A stretch of DNA of 19,316 bases from NCBI GenBank assembly GCA_902796045.1, contig CADBNQ010000302.1, positions 1-19,316 of the forward strand, read 5' to 3'. The notes under the pieces are model-generated. The model did no database searches. It was not told where the DNA came from and saw only the letters and a program-made list of their open reading frames with translations. Positions 1 to 7,982 of the stretch are shown here, in pieces. Positions within the stretch are counted from its first letter, which is position 1; every line of letters starts with the position of its first letter. Both the position numbers and the translations under genes were made by a program. The DNA is from an uncultured Lachnospiraceae bacterium (GTDB lineage Bacteria > Bacillota > Clostridia > Lachnospirales > Lachnospiraceae).

Positions 1-131
1 CGAGATTTGTATCACTGGTGGAGGATCTGTCAGAAAAGATCCAGGAAACCCTGGATTACTGCAGAGATGTGGCCTCTCACTCATCCCTTCTCTGCATCCC
101 CCAACGGAAGGTCAAAATCGTATATCTATAA
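1..131 (+). CDS. C-terminal end of an unidentified gene (partial)
   Basis: The third forward frame is open from the window edge (first full codon at base 3) to a TAA at 129-131 and gives 42 residues ending in CIPQRKVKIVYL. The reading has a mix of acidic, basic and hydrophobic residues and a codon choice (CTG, GAG, ATC, GTC) like that of neighbouring real genes. The other two forward frames give Trp/Ser/Arg-rich or Gly/Pro-rich peptides that look spurious. The stop overlaps the 3' end of the convergent CHR transporter gene by six bases, a normal tail-to-tail arrangement. The fragment is too short to identify the protein, and I assign no function. It has no start in the window. Confidence 0.5.
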   Translation, partial: RFVSLVEDLSEKIQETLDYCRDVASHSSLLCIPQRKVKIVYL

Positions 132-1442
132 AAATAAGACCAGATTACATACTATAAAAGCACTCAGGGCTGACAGGAAGACCAGTCTCCCGTTCTTCAT
201 TTTCATTGAGTATCTGAAGAATAAGTTTAATCCGTAAATGGCAGCCATCAGGCCTAAGGGGACCATCCCCAGACCGCTTTCCATCCCCAGCTTCCTGTTC
301 TGCACGATCAGTGAAAGGATGACAGTCAGCATGAGGCCTGATACGATCGGGCTGATCCATCGTTTGATTTCCTTTAGCACATACAGATCTTTGAACCGCT
401 CATGGAAACACCTGATCAGGTCAAAGATACCGCATGAGGCCAGCAGAGATACAAAAAAACCTGCCATGGCGACAAGGATTCCTCCTGCCGCGCTCCCTGT
501 GCGCTCATATCCCATGAAATATCCGACCCCTGCAAGGGTCTTGCACAGGATGGAACCCGGGAGAATATTTACTGCCGGTACAAGATAGTTGTAAAAATCA
601 CCTTCTCCTATGAGACCCGTCTGCACAAACAGGCCATCTGCCACTGTCAGATAGGCGTCTCCTCCACCAAAAGACATGAGGGATGATAAGAATCCTTTCG
701 CCGCATAGCCTGCTGTTTCAGGGACAAACCAGCAGGCAGCCAGCAGAACGATCAATGTTGCGGCAATCAGATATCTCAGTTCCTCAGCCGTGTGCCTCAG
801 GATACCTTTATCCGGCGCAGGGCTTCTCTTTTTTTTCCTTTCCCGCCGCCCCAGTAACAGCAGGCATACAAGGGCGATCCCGAAAACCTGTATGGTTGAC
901 AGGACAAGAGGAGGGGTCCCCTCTATGCCCAGAAGACGATAGACATTCTTCCCGCAGGTCAGGGCAAAGACAAGGAAGATAACTACCAGGCTTTCCCGAA
1001 GCATCCCGTTATCCTTTCCCTCCTTCACTGACACATTGATATACTGGGTCAGCAGGCAGACGATAAAGGCTGTAACACCAACGGCCAGAAAACGGATCTG
1101 CATAAGGATTTCCTTACTCACAAGAGAAATCACTGAAGATAATAAAAGGGTCAGGACTACTCCCGGCAGGGCCAGGGCAAAAGAGCCCAGAAACAGACCC
1201 TTTGCCCCCGCGCACCTGCGCCCGATTCCTCCGGCAATCTCAACCGGAAGGGCCCCGGGAGTAATGCTGGCCACAAGGACATCTTCTTCATATTCTTCTT
1301 TGCTGAGGAGGCCGTAATGCTCAACAGCCTCCCCTTCTATCAGCGGGATCAGCGCATTGCCGCCGCCAAATCCAATCAGGCCTGTTCTAAGCATTGCCAT
1401 CAGAAGACCTGCTGTTTTTGAAAGATCTGTTTTACTCTTCAC
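126..1442 (-). CDS. CHR-family (ChrA-like) anion transporter, two-domain form
   Basis: This is a 438-residue integral membrane protein of the CHR (chromate ion transporter) family. Two homologous halves are visible. The first has GFGGGNALIPLIE (residues 24-36) followed by TPGALPVEIAGGIG (61-74). The second has FGGGDAYL near residue 258 followed by an LPGSILCKTLAGVG segment. Duplication of an FGGG...PG unit is the hallmark of the long-chain, two-domain CHR proteins. Known members export chromate, and others are thought to move sulfate-like anions. The start is a GTG at 1440-1442, overlapping the end of cysNC by 11 bp, so the two genes are probably translationally coupled. Because it closes a cysD-cysNC operon, I infer a role in sulfate or sulfite traffic rather than chromate resistance. 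Family assignment is firm and substrate is not. Confidence 0.87.
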   Translation of the reverse strand: MKSKTDLSKTAGLLMAMLRTGLIGFGGGNALIPLIEGEAVEHYGLLSKEEYEEDVLVASITPGALPVEIAGGIGRRCAGAKGLFLGSFALALPGVVLTLLLSSVISLVSKEILMQIRFLAVGVTAFIVCLLTQYINVSVKEGKDNGMLRESLVVIFLVFALTCGKNVYRLLGIEGTPPLVLSTIQVFGIALVCLLLLGRRERKKKRSPAPDKGILRHTAEELRYLIAATLIVLLAACWFVPETAGYAAKGFLSSLMSFGGGDAYLTVADGLFVQTGLIGEGDFYNYLVPAVNILPGSILCKTLAGVGYFMGYERTGSAAGGILVAMAGFFVSLLASCGIFDLIRCFHERFKDLYVLKEIKRWISPIVSGLMLTVILSLIVQNRKLGMESGLGMVPLGLMAAIYGLNLFFRYSMKMKNGRLVFLSALSAFIVCNLVLFL

Positions 1443-3288
1443 TTTCCATATACTCCGATAAGATATAATTCAAAACCTGATCTGCACACTCTTCCGGTGT
1501 GGTCTCTTCCGTGTGCAGTGTGATCTCCGGATGTTTCGGTTTCTCATAAGGACTGGATATACCGGTGAAATTCGGAATCTTCCCTTTGCGCGCTTTCTTA
1601 TACAGGCCTTTCACATCCCGCCTTTCACACTCCTCTAATGGCGTATCTACATAGATCTCAACAAAATTGTCCTGTCCGATGATTCTGCGGGCTTTTGCCC
1701 TGTCAAGCCTGTAAGGTGAGATAAAGGAAACCAGGACAATCAGCCCCGCATCATTCATCAGCTTTGCCACTTCTGCGACACGGCGGATATTCTCAATCCG
1801 GTCCTCCTGCTTAAAGCCCAGGTTCCTGTTCAGGCCCATACGGATGTTGTCTCCGTCTAGAAGCATGGTGAAGCGGCCCTGTGTATAGAGCTTTTTCTCC
1901 AGGGCATCTGCTATGGTAGATTTACCCGCTCCAGACAGGCCGGTAAACCACAGAGTAACAGGTTTTTGTTCCATTCGATTCGCGCGAAGCTTTCTCGTGA
2001 TCTCCATCTCCTGCCAGACCAGATTATCTGACCGGCGCAGATGGTGACGGATCACGCCGCAGGCTGCAGTCTGATTGGTCACACGGTCGATCAGAATAAA
2101 ACTGCCCATAACATGGTTCTCTTCAAAAGGTGCGAAGACGATGTCCTGCGCGACGGAAATATCACATACCGCAATCTCATTTTTGTTGAGCTTAGAAGCG
2201 GCGATATGCATGCCGGTATTGATATCTGTCTTATATTTTATCTTCATCACAGAGGCCGGTATCTCTCTGCTTCCAATCTTTAACAGAAAACTTTTCCCCT
2301 CTGCAAGATGTTCGTCATCTGTCCATAAAAGCTCTGCCTGAAACAGATCTGCAACGTTAAGGCCGCTGTCTCTTTCTATGACACATCCACGGGAAACATC
2401 GATCTCCCGGTCCAGGACAAGCGTGACAGGCATCCCTGAGGCAGCCTGCCGGCCTGACTTCCCTCCGACCAGGATCTCCTGCACTTTTGCTTTCTGCCTG
2501 CTGGGGAGAACAGAGACCAGGTCACCAAGGGTGACAGTACCAGCTTCTATCTGTCCTTCAAAGCCCCGGAAAGAAGAATTGGGATGGCAGACACGCTGCA
2601 CCGGCAGAATGAACTTATTATCCGGACGATCTGGCCGGGCAGATTCATCTGCAACATCGACAGTCTCCAGGTAGGAAAGAATGGTCGGTCCCTGATACCA
2701 GGTCATATTAGCGGATGGAAGGGTTACATTGTCTCCCTCTGTGGCAGAGACCGGAATCACTATGATATGCTCAAGGCCAAGCTCTGCTGCCAGCTTTTTA
2801 AGATCATTTTCTATCCTGGAAAAAGTCTCCTGCTTCCAGGAAACCAGATCCATCTTGTTGACCGCAAAGCAATAGTATCGAATCCCCATCAGAGCGCAGA
2901 TCCTGGCATGTCTGCGTGTCTGAACCAGGATCCCCTGCCTGGCATCCAGCAGGATGACCGCAAGATCTGCAAAGGAAGCCCCCACGGCCATGTTCCGGGT
3001 ATATTCCTCATGTCCAGGTGTATCAGCAACGATAAAGGACCGGGAATCTGTCGTAAAGAAACGGTAAGCGACATCGATGGTGATTCCCTGCTCGCGTTCT
3101 GCCATGAGGCCGTCCAGAAGCAGTGAATAGTCAATACCGCCTCCCCGGCTGCCCACTTTACTTTCTAATTCCAGCGCCTGCTCCTGATCCGCAAACAAGA
3201 GCTTCGCGTCATAAAGCATATGTCCGATCAGTGTAGATTTTCCATCATCCACACTTCCGCAGGTAATAAACTTTAATAAATCTGTCAT
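1432..3288 (-). CDS. cysNC: Bifunctional sulfate adenylyltransferase subunit 1 / APS kinase (CysN-CysC fusion)
   Basis: The 618-residue protein carries two enzymes. Residues 1 to about 430 are the GTPase subunit of ATP sulfurylase: G1 GSVDDGKST (11-19), G2 GIT (68-70), G3 DTPGHE (89-94) and G4 NKMD (144-147), followed by EF-Tu-like beta-barrel domains. From about 439 a full APS kinase follows: Walker A GLSGAGKST (450-458), DGDN (478-481), the FISP motif with the serine at about 524, and a K-x-x-x-P-x-F-T-G-I-S-x-P-Y loop near 131-143 of that domain. It activates sulfate to APS with CysD, driven by GTP hydrolysis, then phosphorylates APS to PAPS. All catalytic motifs look intact. It starts two bases after the cysD stop and overlaps the transporter gene, so the three form one operon. 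Fused CysNC is a well-known arrangement. Confidence 0.96.
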   Translation of the reverse strand: MTDLLKFITCGSVDDGKSTLIGHMLYDAKLLFADQEQALELESKVGSRGGGIDYSLLLDGLMAEREQGITIDVAYRFFTTDSRSFIVADTPGHEEYTRNMAVGASFADLAVILLDARQGILVQTRRHARICALMGIRYYCFAVNKMDLVSWKQETFSRIENDLKKLAAELGLEHIIVIPVSATEGDNVTLPSANMTWYQGPTILSYLETVDVADESARPDRPDNKFILPVQRVCHPNSSFRGFEGQIEAGTVTLGDLVSVLPSRQKAKVQEILVGGKSGRQAASGMPVTLVLDREIDVSRGCVIERDSGLNVADLFQAELLWTDDEHLAEGKSFLLKIGSREIPASVMKIKYKTDINTGMHIAASKLNKNEIAVCDISVAQDIVFAPFEENHVMGSFILIDRVTNQTAACGVIRHHLRRSDNLVWQEMEITRKLRANRMEQKPVTLWFTGLSGAGKSTIADALEKKLYTQGRFTMLLDGDNIRMGLNRNLGFKQEDRIENIRRVAEVAKLMNDAGLIVLVSFISPYRLDRAKARRIIGQDNFVEIYVDTPLEECERRDVKGLYKKARKGKIPNFTGISSPYEKPKHPEITLHTEETTPEECADQVLNYILSEYMESEE

Positions 3289-3290
3289 GG

Positions 3291-4202
3291 CTAAAAGTAT
3301 CCCTCTCTCTTTCTCTTCTCCATACTTGCTGCACCACCGTCTTTATCTATCACCCGGCTGGTCCGCTCTGATGTGACAGCCCCGAGCACCTCTTCTATGA
3401 TGGCATCAAGGGTATCAGCTTCGGACTCTACTCCTCCGGTCAGCGGGTAACAGCCCAGGGTGCGAAAACGAATCTTCCCATGCTCTATCTGCTCTCCCGG
3501 GAGCAGCTTCATCCTGTCATCATCCACCATGATGATATTGCCGTCACGGCGGACAAAAGGACGCTCTTTCGCAAAATAGAGTGGCACTATCTCAATATTC
3601 TCTCTCCTGATGTACTGCCAGATATCCCTTTCAGTCCAGTTTGACAGGGGAAAGACACGGATGCTCTCTCCCTTCTTAATATGAGTATTAAAAAGGTGCC
3701 AGAACTCCGGCCGCTGATTCTTCGGATCCCAGGCGTGAGAAGCATTCCGGAAGGAAAAGATCCGTTCCTTGGCACGGGACTTCTCCTCATCACGCCTGCC
3801 GCCGCCGAAGGCTGCTGTAAATCCATACTTGTTCAGCGCCTGTTTGAGAGCCTCTGTTTTCATGATATCGGTATATGTTCCACCGTGGTCAAAAGGATTG
3901 ATCCCCTGGCGCACCCCCTCTTCATTGGTATATACCAGCATGTCAAGGCCATATGTTTCTGCCATGCGGTCACGAAATTCAATCATCTCATGAAACTTCC
4001 ATGTGGTATCAACATGCAAAAAGGGGAAAGGGGGCTTTTCCGGATAAAAAGCCTTCCTGGCAAGATGCAGCATCACAGAGGAATCTTTACCGATAGAATA
4101 CAGCATGACAGGCTTTTCACACTCTGCTGCCACTTCCCTCAGTATGTATATGGCTTCTGCCTCAAGTGTATCCAGATTAGTATTATAATTATTCTCAGAC
4201 AT
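3291..4202 (-). CDS. cysD: Sulfate adenylyltransferase subunit 2
   Basis: The 303-residue protein is the ATP-pyrophosphatase-type catalytic subunit of the heterodimeric ATP sulfurylase. The PP-loop reads SIGKDSS (36-42), and the family motif FGGGRRDEEKSRAKERIFSFR lies near residue 131. The C-terminal GCYPLTGG and SERTSR segments are also typical. It condenses ATP and sulfate to APS with the CysN half of the next gene. The ATG at 4200-4202 is preceded by a GGGAGGG ribosome binding site at 4210-4216. The gene lies only 43 bp after the PBP stop on the same strand, with no obvious terminator between, so some read-through from the PBP gene is likely. No sulfur riboswitch or T-box could be recognised upstream. 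No cysH or sulfite reductase lies in the window, so the fate of PAPS/APS here is unknown. Confidence 0.96.
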   Translation of the reverse strand: MSENNYNTNLDTLEAEAIYILREVAAECEKPVMLYSIGKDSSVMLHLARKAFYPEKPPFPFLHVDTTWKFHEMIEFRDRMAETYGLDMLVYTNEEGVRQGINPFDHGGTYTDIMKTEALKQALNKYGFTAAFGGGRRDEEKSRAKERIFSFRNASHAWDPKNQRPEFWHLFNTHIKKGESIRVFPLSNWTERDIWQYIRRENIEIVPLYFAKERPFVRRDGNIIMVDDDRMKLLPGEQIEHGKIRFRTLGCYPLTGGVESEADTLDAIIEEVLGAVTSERTSRVIDKDGGAASMEKRKREGYF

Positions 4203-4245
4203 CTATTATCCCTCCCTTGTTTTAAACTTGTCCCTTTTAAGGATG

Positions 4246-6963
4246 TCAATCCGTCCCCTGGGGATCTGTAACAGCTGCCCCGGAGTTGGGATCTGCCGCA
4301 CCGGGATTGGCCGGAACAGGTACCAGCGGATTGTTCTGCTGCTGTTGCTGCTGTTCCTTCTCCATCTGTTCTTTTTTCTTCTTCTCCTCCTCCAGCATCT
4401 GCTGCATCTTGTCATACCACTTCTTTGTATGGATGCTGCAGGTGCGATCGGTGAAGTCATGATCCACTGCATAAGGCGTGTCCTCTGTTCTTCCGGAAGC
4501 TCCCTTCGGCCGTACCCGGAAGATTCTGTTGTGACAGTCTTCCTTAGGACAGTACTTGCCCGCCGGCTGGTGTGACTCGGAACAGATTGAGACGGATATA
4601 TGGGCATCGCAGGACTCTGATGGGACTGTGCCTTCGGCGAAATACTCCTTTCTCTCCATAGATTCTACAGGGTCTTCGGAGCAGACATTTTCCACCGGAA
4701 GCTTGCCCGATTTGGCGCAGATGTACTCCTCCTCAATATCCTTGCATGAATCGAACTCTTTGGGGGCCAGCTGCAATTTTTCATTGACCTGGTCCATAAT
4801 CTTTGCCCAGATCACTTTATGATAATCAGCATCATTCTCAAAAGAGGTATTATAATCGTAACCGGTCCATATACTGGCTGTAAAGTAAGGGGTAAAGCCG
4901 CAGAACCAGTAATCATAATTGTTGGAGGTCGTTCCGGTTTTTCCTGCGACGGCCATGTCCGAAGAAAGCTTTGCCTCCACGCCCGTGCCCTTCCTGACGA
5001 CATCCTGCATGGCACTGGTCAGCAGCCAGGCAGTCGTTTCTTTCATGACCTGCTGGTTTTCAGCTTTGTTGCTCAGGATAACCTTGCCGGTCTCATCTTC
5101 CACGGTAGTATAGAGGATCGGTTTATTATAGACGCCTTTGTTGGCTATGGACGCATAGGCCGCTGTGAGCTCCACATTGTCGACACCGTCCGTGATGCCT
5201 CCCAGGGAGAGTGCCTGGTTGATATCACTTTCCATGGCACCGTTCTTCCCCACCCTGTTCTGAACCAGGGTTGAAAAGCCAAGCTTAATGAGAAAATCAT
5301 ATCCGACCTGGGGCGTGATCTCCGTCAGGACCTTGACCGCTATGACATTGTTCGAGTCGGTGATGGCGTCCCTGATGGTGGTCAGGCCCTTATACTTGTC
5401 TTTTTCAAAGTTATGTACTGTCTGACCGCTTTCATATTTGTAAGGGGCGTCATCAAATACAGTGGCAAGGGTCATCCCGCCGGTATCAAGAGCAGGCGCA
5501 TAGGTCGACAGGATCTTGAAGGTAGAGCCGGGCTGCCGCTCAAAGGCGGTCGCCCTGTTCAGGGCCAGATCATCATTCTTCTTTCCACGTCCCCCGACCA
5601 GGGCCTTGATCTGACCGGTAGACTGATCGATCAGAGAGTAGGAAACCTGGGGCTCAAGCGTGTAATTAATGTTCTCATAGGCAACTGTGTCACCCTCTTT
5701 GGACACATGGGAACGGAAGGCCTTGACTGCCTTTTTCAAATCCTTTTTGCTGCTGTAAAGGGTGACATAGTCTGCATTCCCATCTTTTTCCGCGAAATAT
5801 TCCTTCAGATCTTTTTCTGTATAGATATTCTCCGACTGGTCAGCACGGACCAGCTTTATCTCGTATTCCAGGGAATACTTTGTATCAACCGGATAATTAT
5901 TCTTGTCATTGATCACAGAATCGGCAATGGCCTGCAGCTCCGCGGACTGGGTAGTATAGATGTGAAGGCCTCCCCTGTAGACCAGGTTGTATGCCTGCGA
6001 CTGGGAATAGCCCAGCTGTGTCTGGAGATCCTCAACAACCTGCGTGATGACGGCATCCGTAAAATATGAGTATACAGAGTTCTCGGACTGCTGGGTATTA
6101 TTATTAGAAATCCGTGCGTAGACATCATCTGCCAGTGCTGCAGCATAGTCATCCTTGCTGATATAACCCAGTTCGTACATCTTTTTGAGGATCAGTTCCC
6201 TTCGGAAGTTATTGTCCTCAGGATGATCCACCGGATTGAGCACAGTGGGATTCTTGGTAATACCGGCCAGTACGGCACATTCCGAGAGAGTCAGATTCTC
6301 TATCGTCTTGTTAAAATAATATTTGGAGGCAGACTGTACTCCCAGCGTACCCTTCCCCAGGTTGATGGTATTTAAGTAGTTGGTCAGGATCTCGTTTTTG
6401 GTCATCTCCCGTTCAGTCTTTAAGGCCAGGACCTGCTCCTGGATCTTCCTCTTGAGTCTGGCGAAAAAATTGGTCTCTCCGCCCACATCAAAGACATTGT
6501 TCTTGATGAGCTGCTGGGTGATGGTGCTGGCACCCTGCCGTGATGATTTGTGAGTGAGCTCATTAAACACAGCCCTGGCGATTCCCCTGAAATCCACACC
6601 ATTATGTTCATAAAAACGCTCGTCCTCTATGGATATAAAGGCGTTCTTCAGATTATCCGGAATCTGTTCATAGGTCACCAGGATACGATTGGAGGAGTAG
6701 TCACTTAAAAGCTGTACCTCCTGCTTCTGGTCATTAAATATGGTGCTGGCGGAATATCTGGGCCGGATCGTATAATCTGTCGGCGTGCCCTCAATGATCC
6801 CCCGCAGAGCCCCATACACAAACCCGCCTGCGATAGCCGCTGACAACATAATGAGCAATAGAAGAACCATGATAACAGAAAAAACAGCTGTGGTAAAAAG
6901 GGTGTTCGTATGACTGCGCAGCTGCTTCCTTTTGTTGTTGATTGTCCTGCTGTTATAAATCAT
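4246..6963 (-). CDS. Class A penicillin-binding protein (PBP1A-type glycosyltransferase/transpeptidase)
   Basis: This 905-residue bifunctional peptidoglycan synthase has a short basic cytoplasmic tail and one TM helix (about 22-50). The GT51 glycosyltransferase domain shows EDERFYEHNGVD (catalytic Glu113), GASTITQQL (144-152), RKIQE (172-176) and KNEILTNYLN with Glu191. The penicillin-binding domain has the serine nucleophile in STFK (480-483), SNN (537-539) and KTGT (675-678). After the transpeptidase domain there is a tail (about 735-905) with eight cysteines (740, 749, 761, 785, 794, 805, 810, 842), a charged coiled-coil-like stretch and a run of six glutamines, ending in a Pro/Ala-rich segment. 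Similar Cys-bearing tails occur on clostridial PBP1 proteins. The AGGAGG at 6979-6984 lies 15 nt before the ATG, longer than usual, but no alternative in-frame start exists between them. It diverges from the L,D-transpeptidase-like gene. Confidence 0.96.
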   Translation of the reverse strand: MIYNSRTINNKRKQLRSHTNTLFTTAVFSVIMVLLLLIMLSAAIAGGFVYGALRGIIEGTPTDYTIRPRYSASTIFNDQKQEVQLLSDYSSNRILVTYEQIPDNLKNAFISIEDERFYEHNGVDFRGIARAVFNELTHKSSRQGASTITQQLIKNNVFDVGGETNFFARLKRKIQEQVLALKTEREMTKNEILTNYLNTINLGKGTLGVQSASKYYFNKTIENLTLSECAVLAGITKNPTVLNPVDHPEDNNFRRELILKKMYELGYISKDDYAAALADDVYARISNNNTQQSENSVYSYFTDAVITQVVEDLQTQLGYSQSQAYNLVYRGGLHIYTTQSAELQAIADSVINDKNNYPVDTKYSLEYEIKLVRADQSENIYTEKDLKEYFAEKDGNADYVTLYSSKKDLKKAVKAFRSHVSKEGDTVAYENINYTLEPQVSYSLIDQSTGQIKALVGGRGKKNDDLALNRATAFERQPGSTFKILSTYAPALDTGGMTLATVFDDAPYKYESGQTVHNFEKDKYKGLTTIRDAITDSNNVIAVKVLTEITPQVGYDFLIKLGFSTLVQNRVGKNGAMESDINQALSLGGITDGVDNVELTAAYASIANKGVYNKPILYTTVEDETGKVILSNKAENQQVMKETTAWLLTSAMQDVVRKGTGVEAKLSSDMAVAGKTGTTSNNYDYWFCGFTPYFTASIWTGYDYNTSFENDADYHKVIWAKIMDQVNEKLQLAPKEFDSCKDIEEEYICAKSGKLPVENVCSEDPVESMERKEYFAEGTVPSESCDAHISVSICSESHQPAGKYCPKEDCHNRIFRVRPKGASGRTEDTPYAVDHDFTDRTCSIHTKKWYDKMQQMLEEEKKKKEQMEKEQQQQQQNNPLVPVPANPGAADPNSGAAVTDPQGTD

Positions 6964-7034
6964 ATATTCTTTGGATATCCTCCTGTATCAAAGCGTAATA
7001 TCCCCGGTTTTAAGGCGGGGCCCATTTAAATTTG

Positions 7035-7063
7035 AGTATACCATACTCTGACTGGCAAGGCAA
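7035..7063 (-). promoter_or_regulatory. Probable sigma-A promoter of the class A PBP gene
   Basis: On the minus strand a TTGCCT (-35, bases 7058-7063) and a TATACT (-10, bases 7035-7040) are separated by exactly 17 bp. A TG one base upstream of the -10 gives an extended -10. Predicted start is near 7028, leaving a leader of about 65 nt before the PBP start codon. That leader can form a small GC hairpin (arms at 7002-7006 and 7016-7020). Confidence 0.55.
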
Positions 7064-7088
7064 TGAATGGATATTCAGGATTTTTACC

Positions 7089-7116
7089 TTTACAAATACA
7101 GGAAAAATACTATAAT
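7089..7116 (+). promoter_or_regulatory. Probable sigma-A promoter of the L,D-transpeptidase-like/leuS unit
   Basis: TTTACA (7089-7094) and a perfect TATAAT (7111-7116) are separated by 16 bp. The predicted start at about 7123 leaves a leader of about 32 nt containing AGGGAGG (7138-7144), ten bases before the ATG at 7155. This is the only clear promoter in front of leuS. Confidence 0.65.
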
Positions 7117-7154
7117 AGTAAAGTAATCTGTTAATTTAGGGAGGAAAGTATCAG

Positions 7155-7982
7155 ATGAAGATCAGAAGAAGCATTATTGCAGTGTTTTTCATGATGATTG
7201 TGCTGGCCGGCGGCACCATGAAAACCGAAGCAGCCGGAAATTATACGATCTATGTCAACCGCAGGACCAATATTATCAATGTAACTGACCAGAGCGGACA
7301 TGTTGTCCGCGCCATGTATTGTTCAACCGGCAAGCGCTATGCCACCATCAGAGGGACTTTTCATACCCAGAGCAGGATGAGATGGCATCAGCTCAACCAC
7401 GGCGTCTACGGACAGTACTGCACCAGGATCCACGCAGGCTATCTTTTCCATTCGGTTTGGTATTACGCCGCCAGAAAGAGTCAGCTGGCCAGAAAAGAGT
7501 ACAACAAGCTTGGCTCTCAGGCTTCCGCGGGCTGTGTAAGACTGGCAGTGATCGATGCCAAGTGGATCTATGACCATTGCAGGCTGGGAACCAGAGTTGT
7601 CATCGGGGAATCCAGGAAGCTGCAGAAGCCGTCAAGGAAGAAGATCAAACTGTCCAGCTCCGGCAGAGGCTGGGATCCGACAGATCCGGATCCTTCCAAT
7701 CCTTATCGTCCTAAGATCCGCTTAAAGAAGGGAGTCTCCAAGAAGATTGCCCTTGGAAGCCAGTTTGATCCGATGGCCCAGGTCACGGTGTCTTCTAAGA
7801 TCACAAAGAAAAAAGAACTGAAAAAACACATCACTGTTGCAGGGCAGGTCGATGTAAACAAACCCGGAGAGTATAAACTGGTCTACACTGTGACAGACCC
7901 CAGAACACTACTTTCCAGAAAGCTGAAAGTAACATTCAAGGTAAAAGAGCAGGAGGGTTCAAACGATGGCACAACCATATAA
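7155..7982 (+). CDS. Secreted L,D-transpeptidase (YkuD)-like protein with C-terminal beta-sandwich domain
   Basis: The 275-residue protein has an N-terminal signal peptide or anchor (basic MKIRR, hydrophobic to about residue 21, likely cleavage near TEAAG). The YkuD-type catalytic domain (about 28-152) ends in the motif SAGCVRL (124-130), with Cys127 as predicted nucleophile and His99 in FHS as the partner histidine. The canonical motif is SHGCxRL with HG, so both the His before Gly-Cys and the Gly after the conserved His are replaced. After a basic Ser/Lys linker (about 153-190), residues 190-265 resemble a bacterial Ig-like/cadherin-type beta domain (PGEYKLVYTVTD, 237-248), perhaps for wall binding. 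The family forms 3-3 cross-links or attaches proteins to peptidoglycan. The gene's end overlaps the leuS start by 17 bp. It lies opposite a PBP gene, which fits a wall role. Confidence 0.85.
   Translation: MKIRRSIIAVFFMMIVLAGGTMKTEAAGNYTIYVNRRTNIINVTDQSGHVVRAMYCSTGKRYATIRGTFHTQSRMRWHQLNHGVYGQYCTRIHAGYLFHSVWYYAARKSQLARKEYNKLGSQASAGCVRLAVIDAKWIYDHCRLGTRVVIGESRKLQKPSRKKIKLSSSGRGWDPTDPDPSNPYRPKIRLKKGVSKKIALGSQFDPMAQVTVSSKITKKKELKKHITVAGQVDVNKPGEYKLVYTVTDPRTLLSRKLKVTFKVKEQEGSNDGTTI

Noticed and set aside
2041..3126. Plus-strand reading frames of 80-180 residues opposite cysNC
   Set aside because: Antisense shadows of a gene with all catalytic motifs intact; no supporting start signals.
4221..4249. 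Promoter for cysD: TTGACA (overlapping the PBP stop), 17-bp spacer, TTTAAA
   Set aside because: The -10 matches only 4 of 6 and the predicted start (about 4214) falls inside the cysD ribosome binding site, leaving almost no leader.
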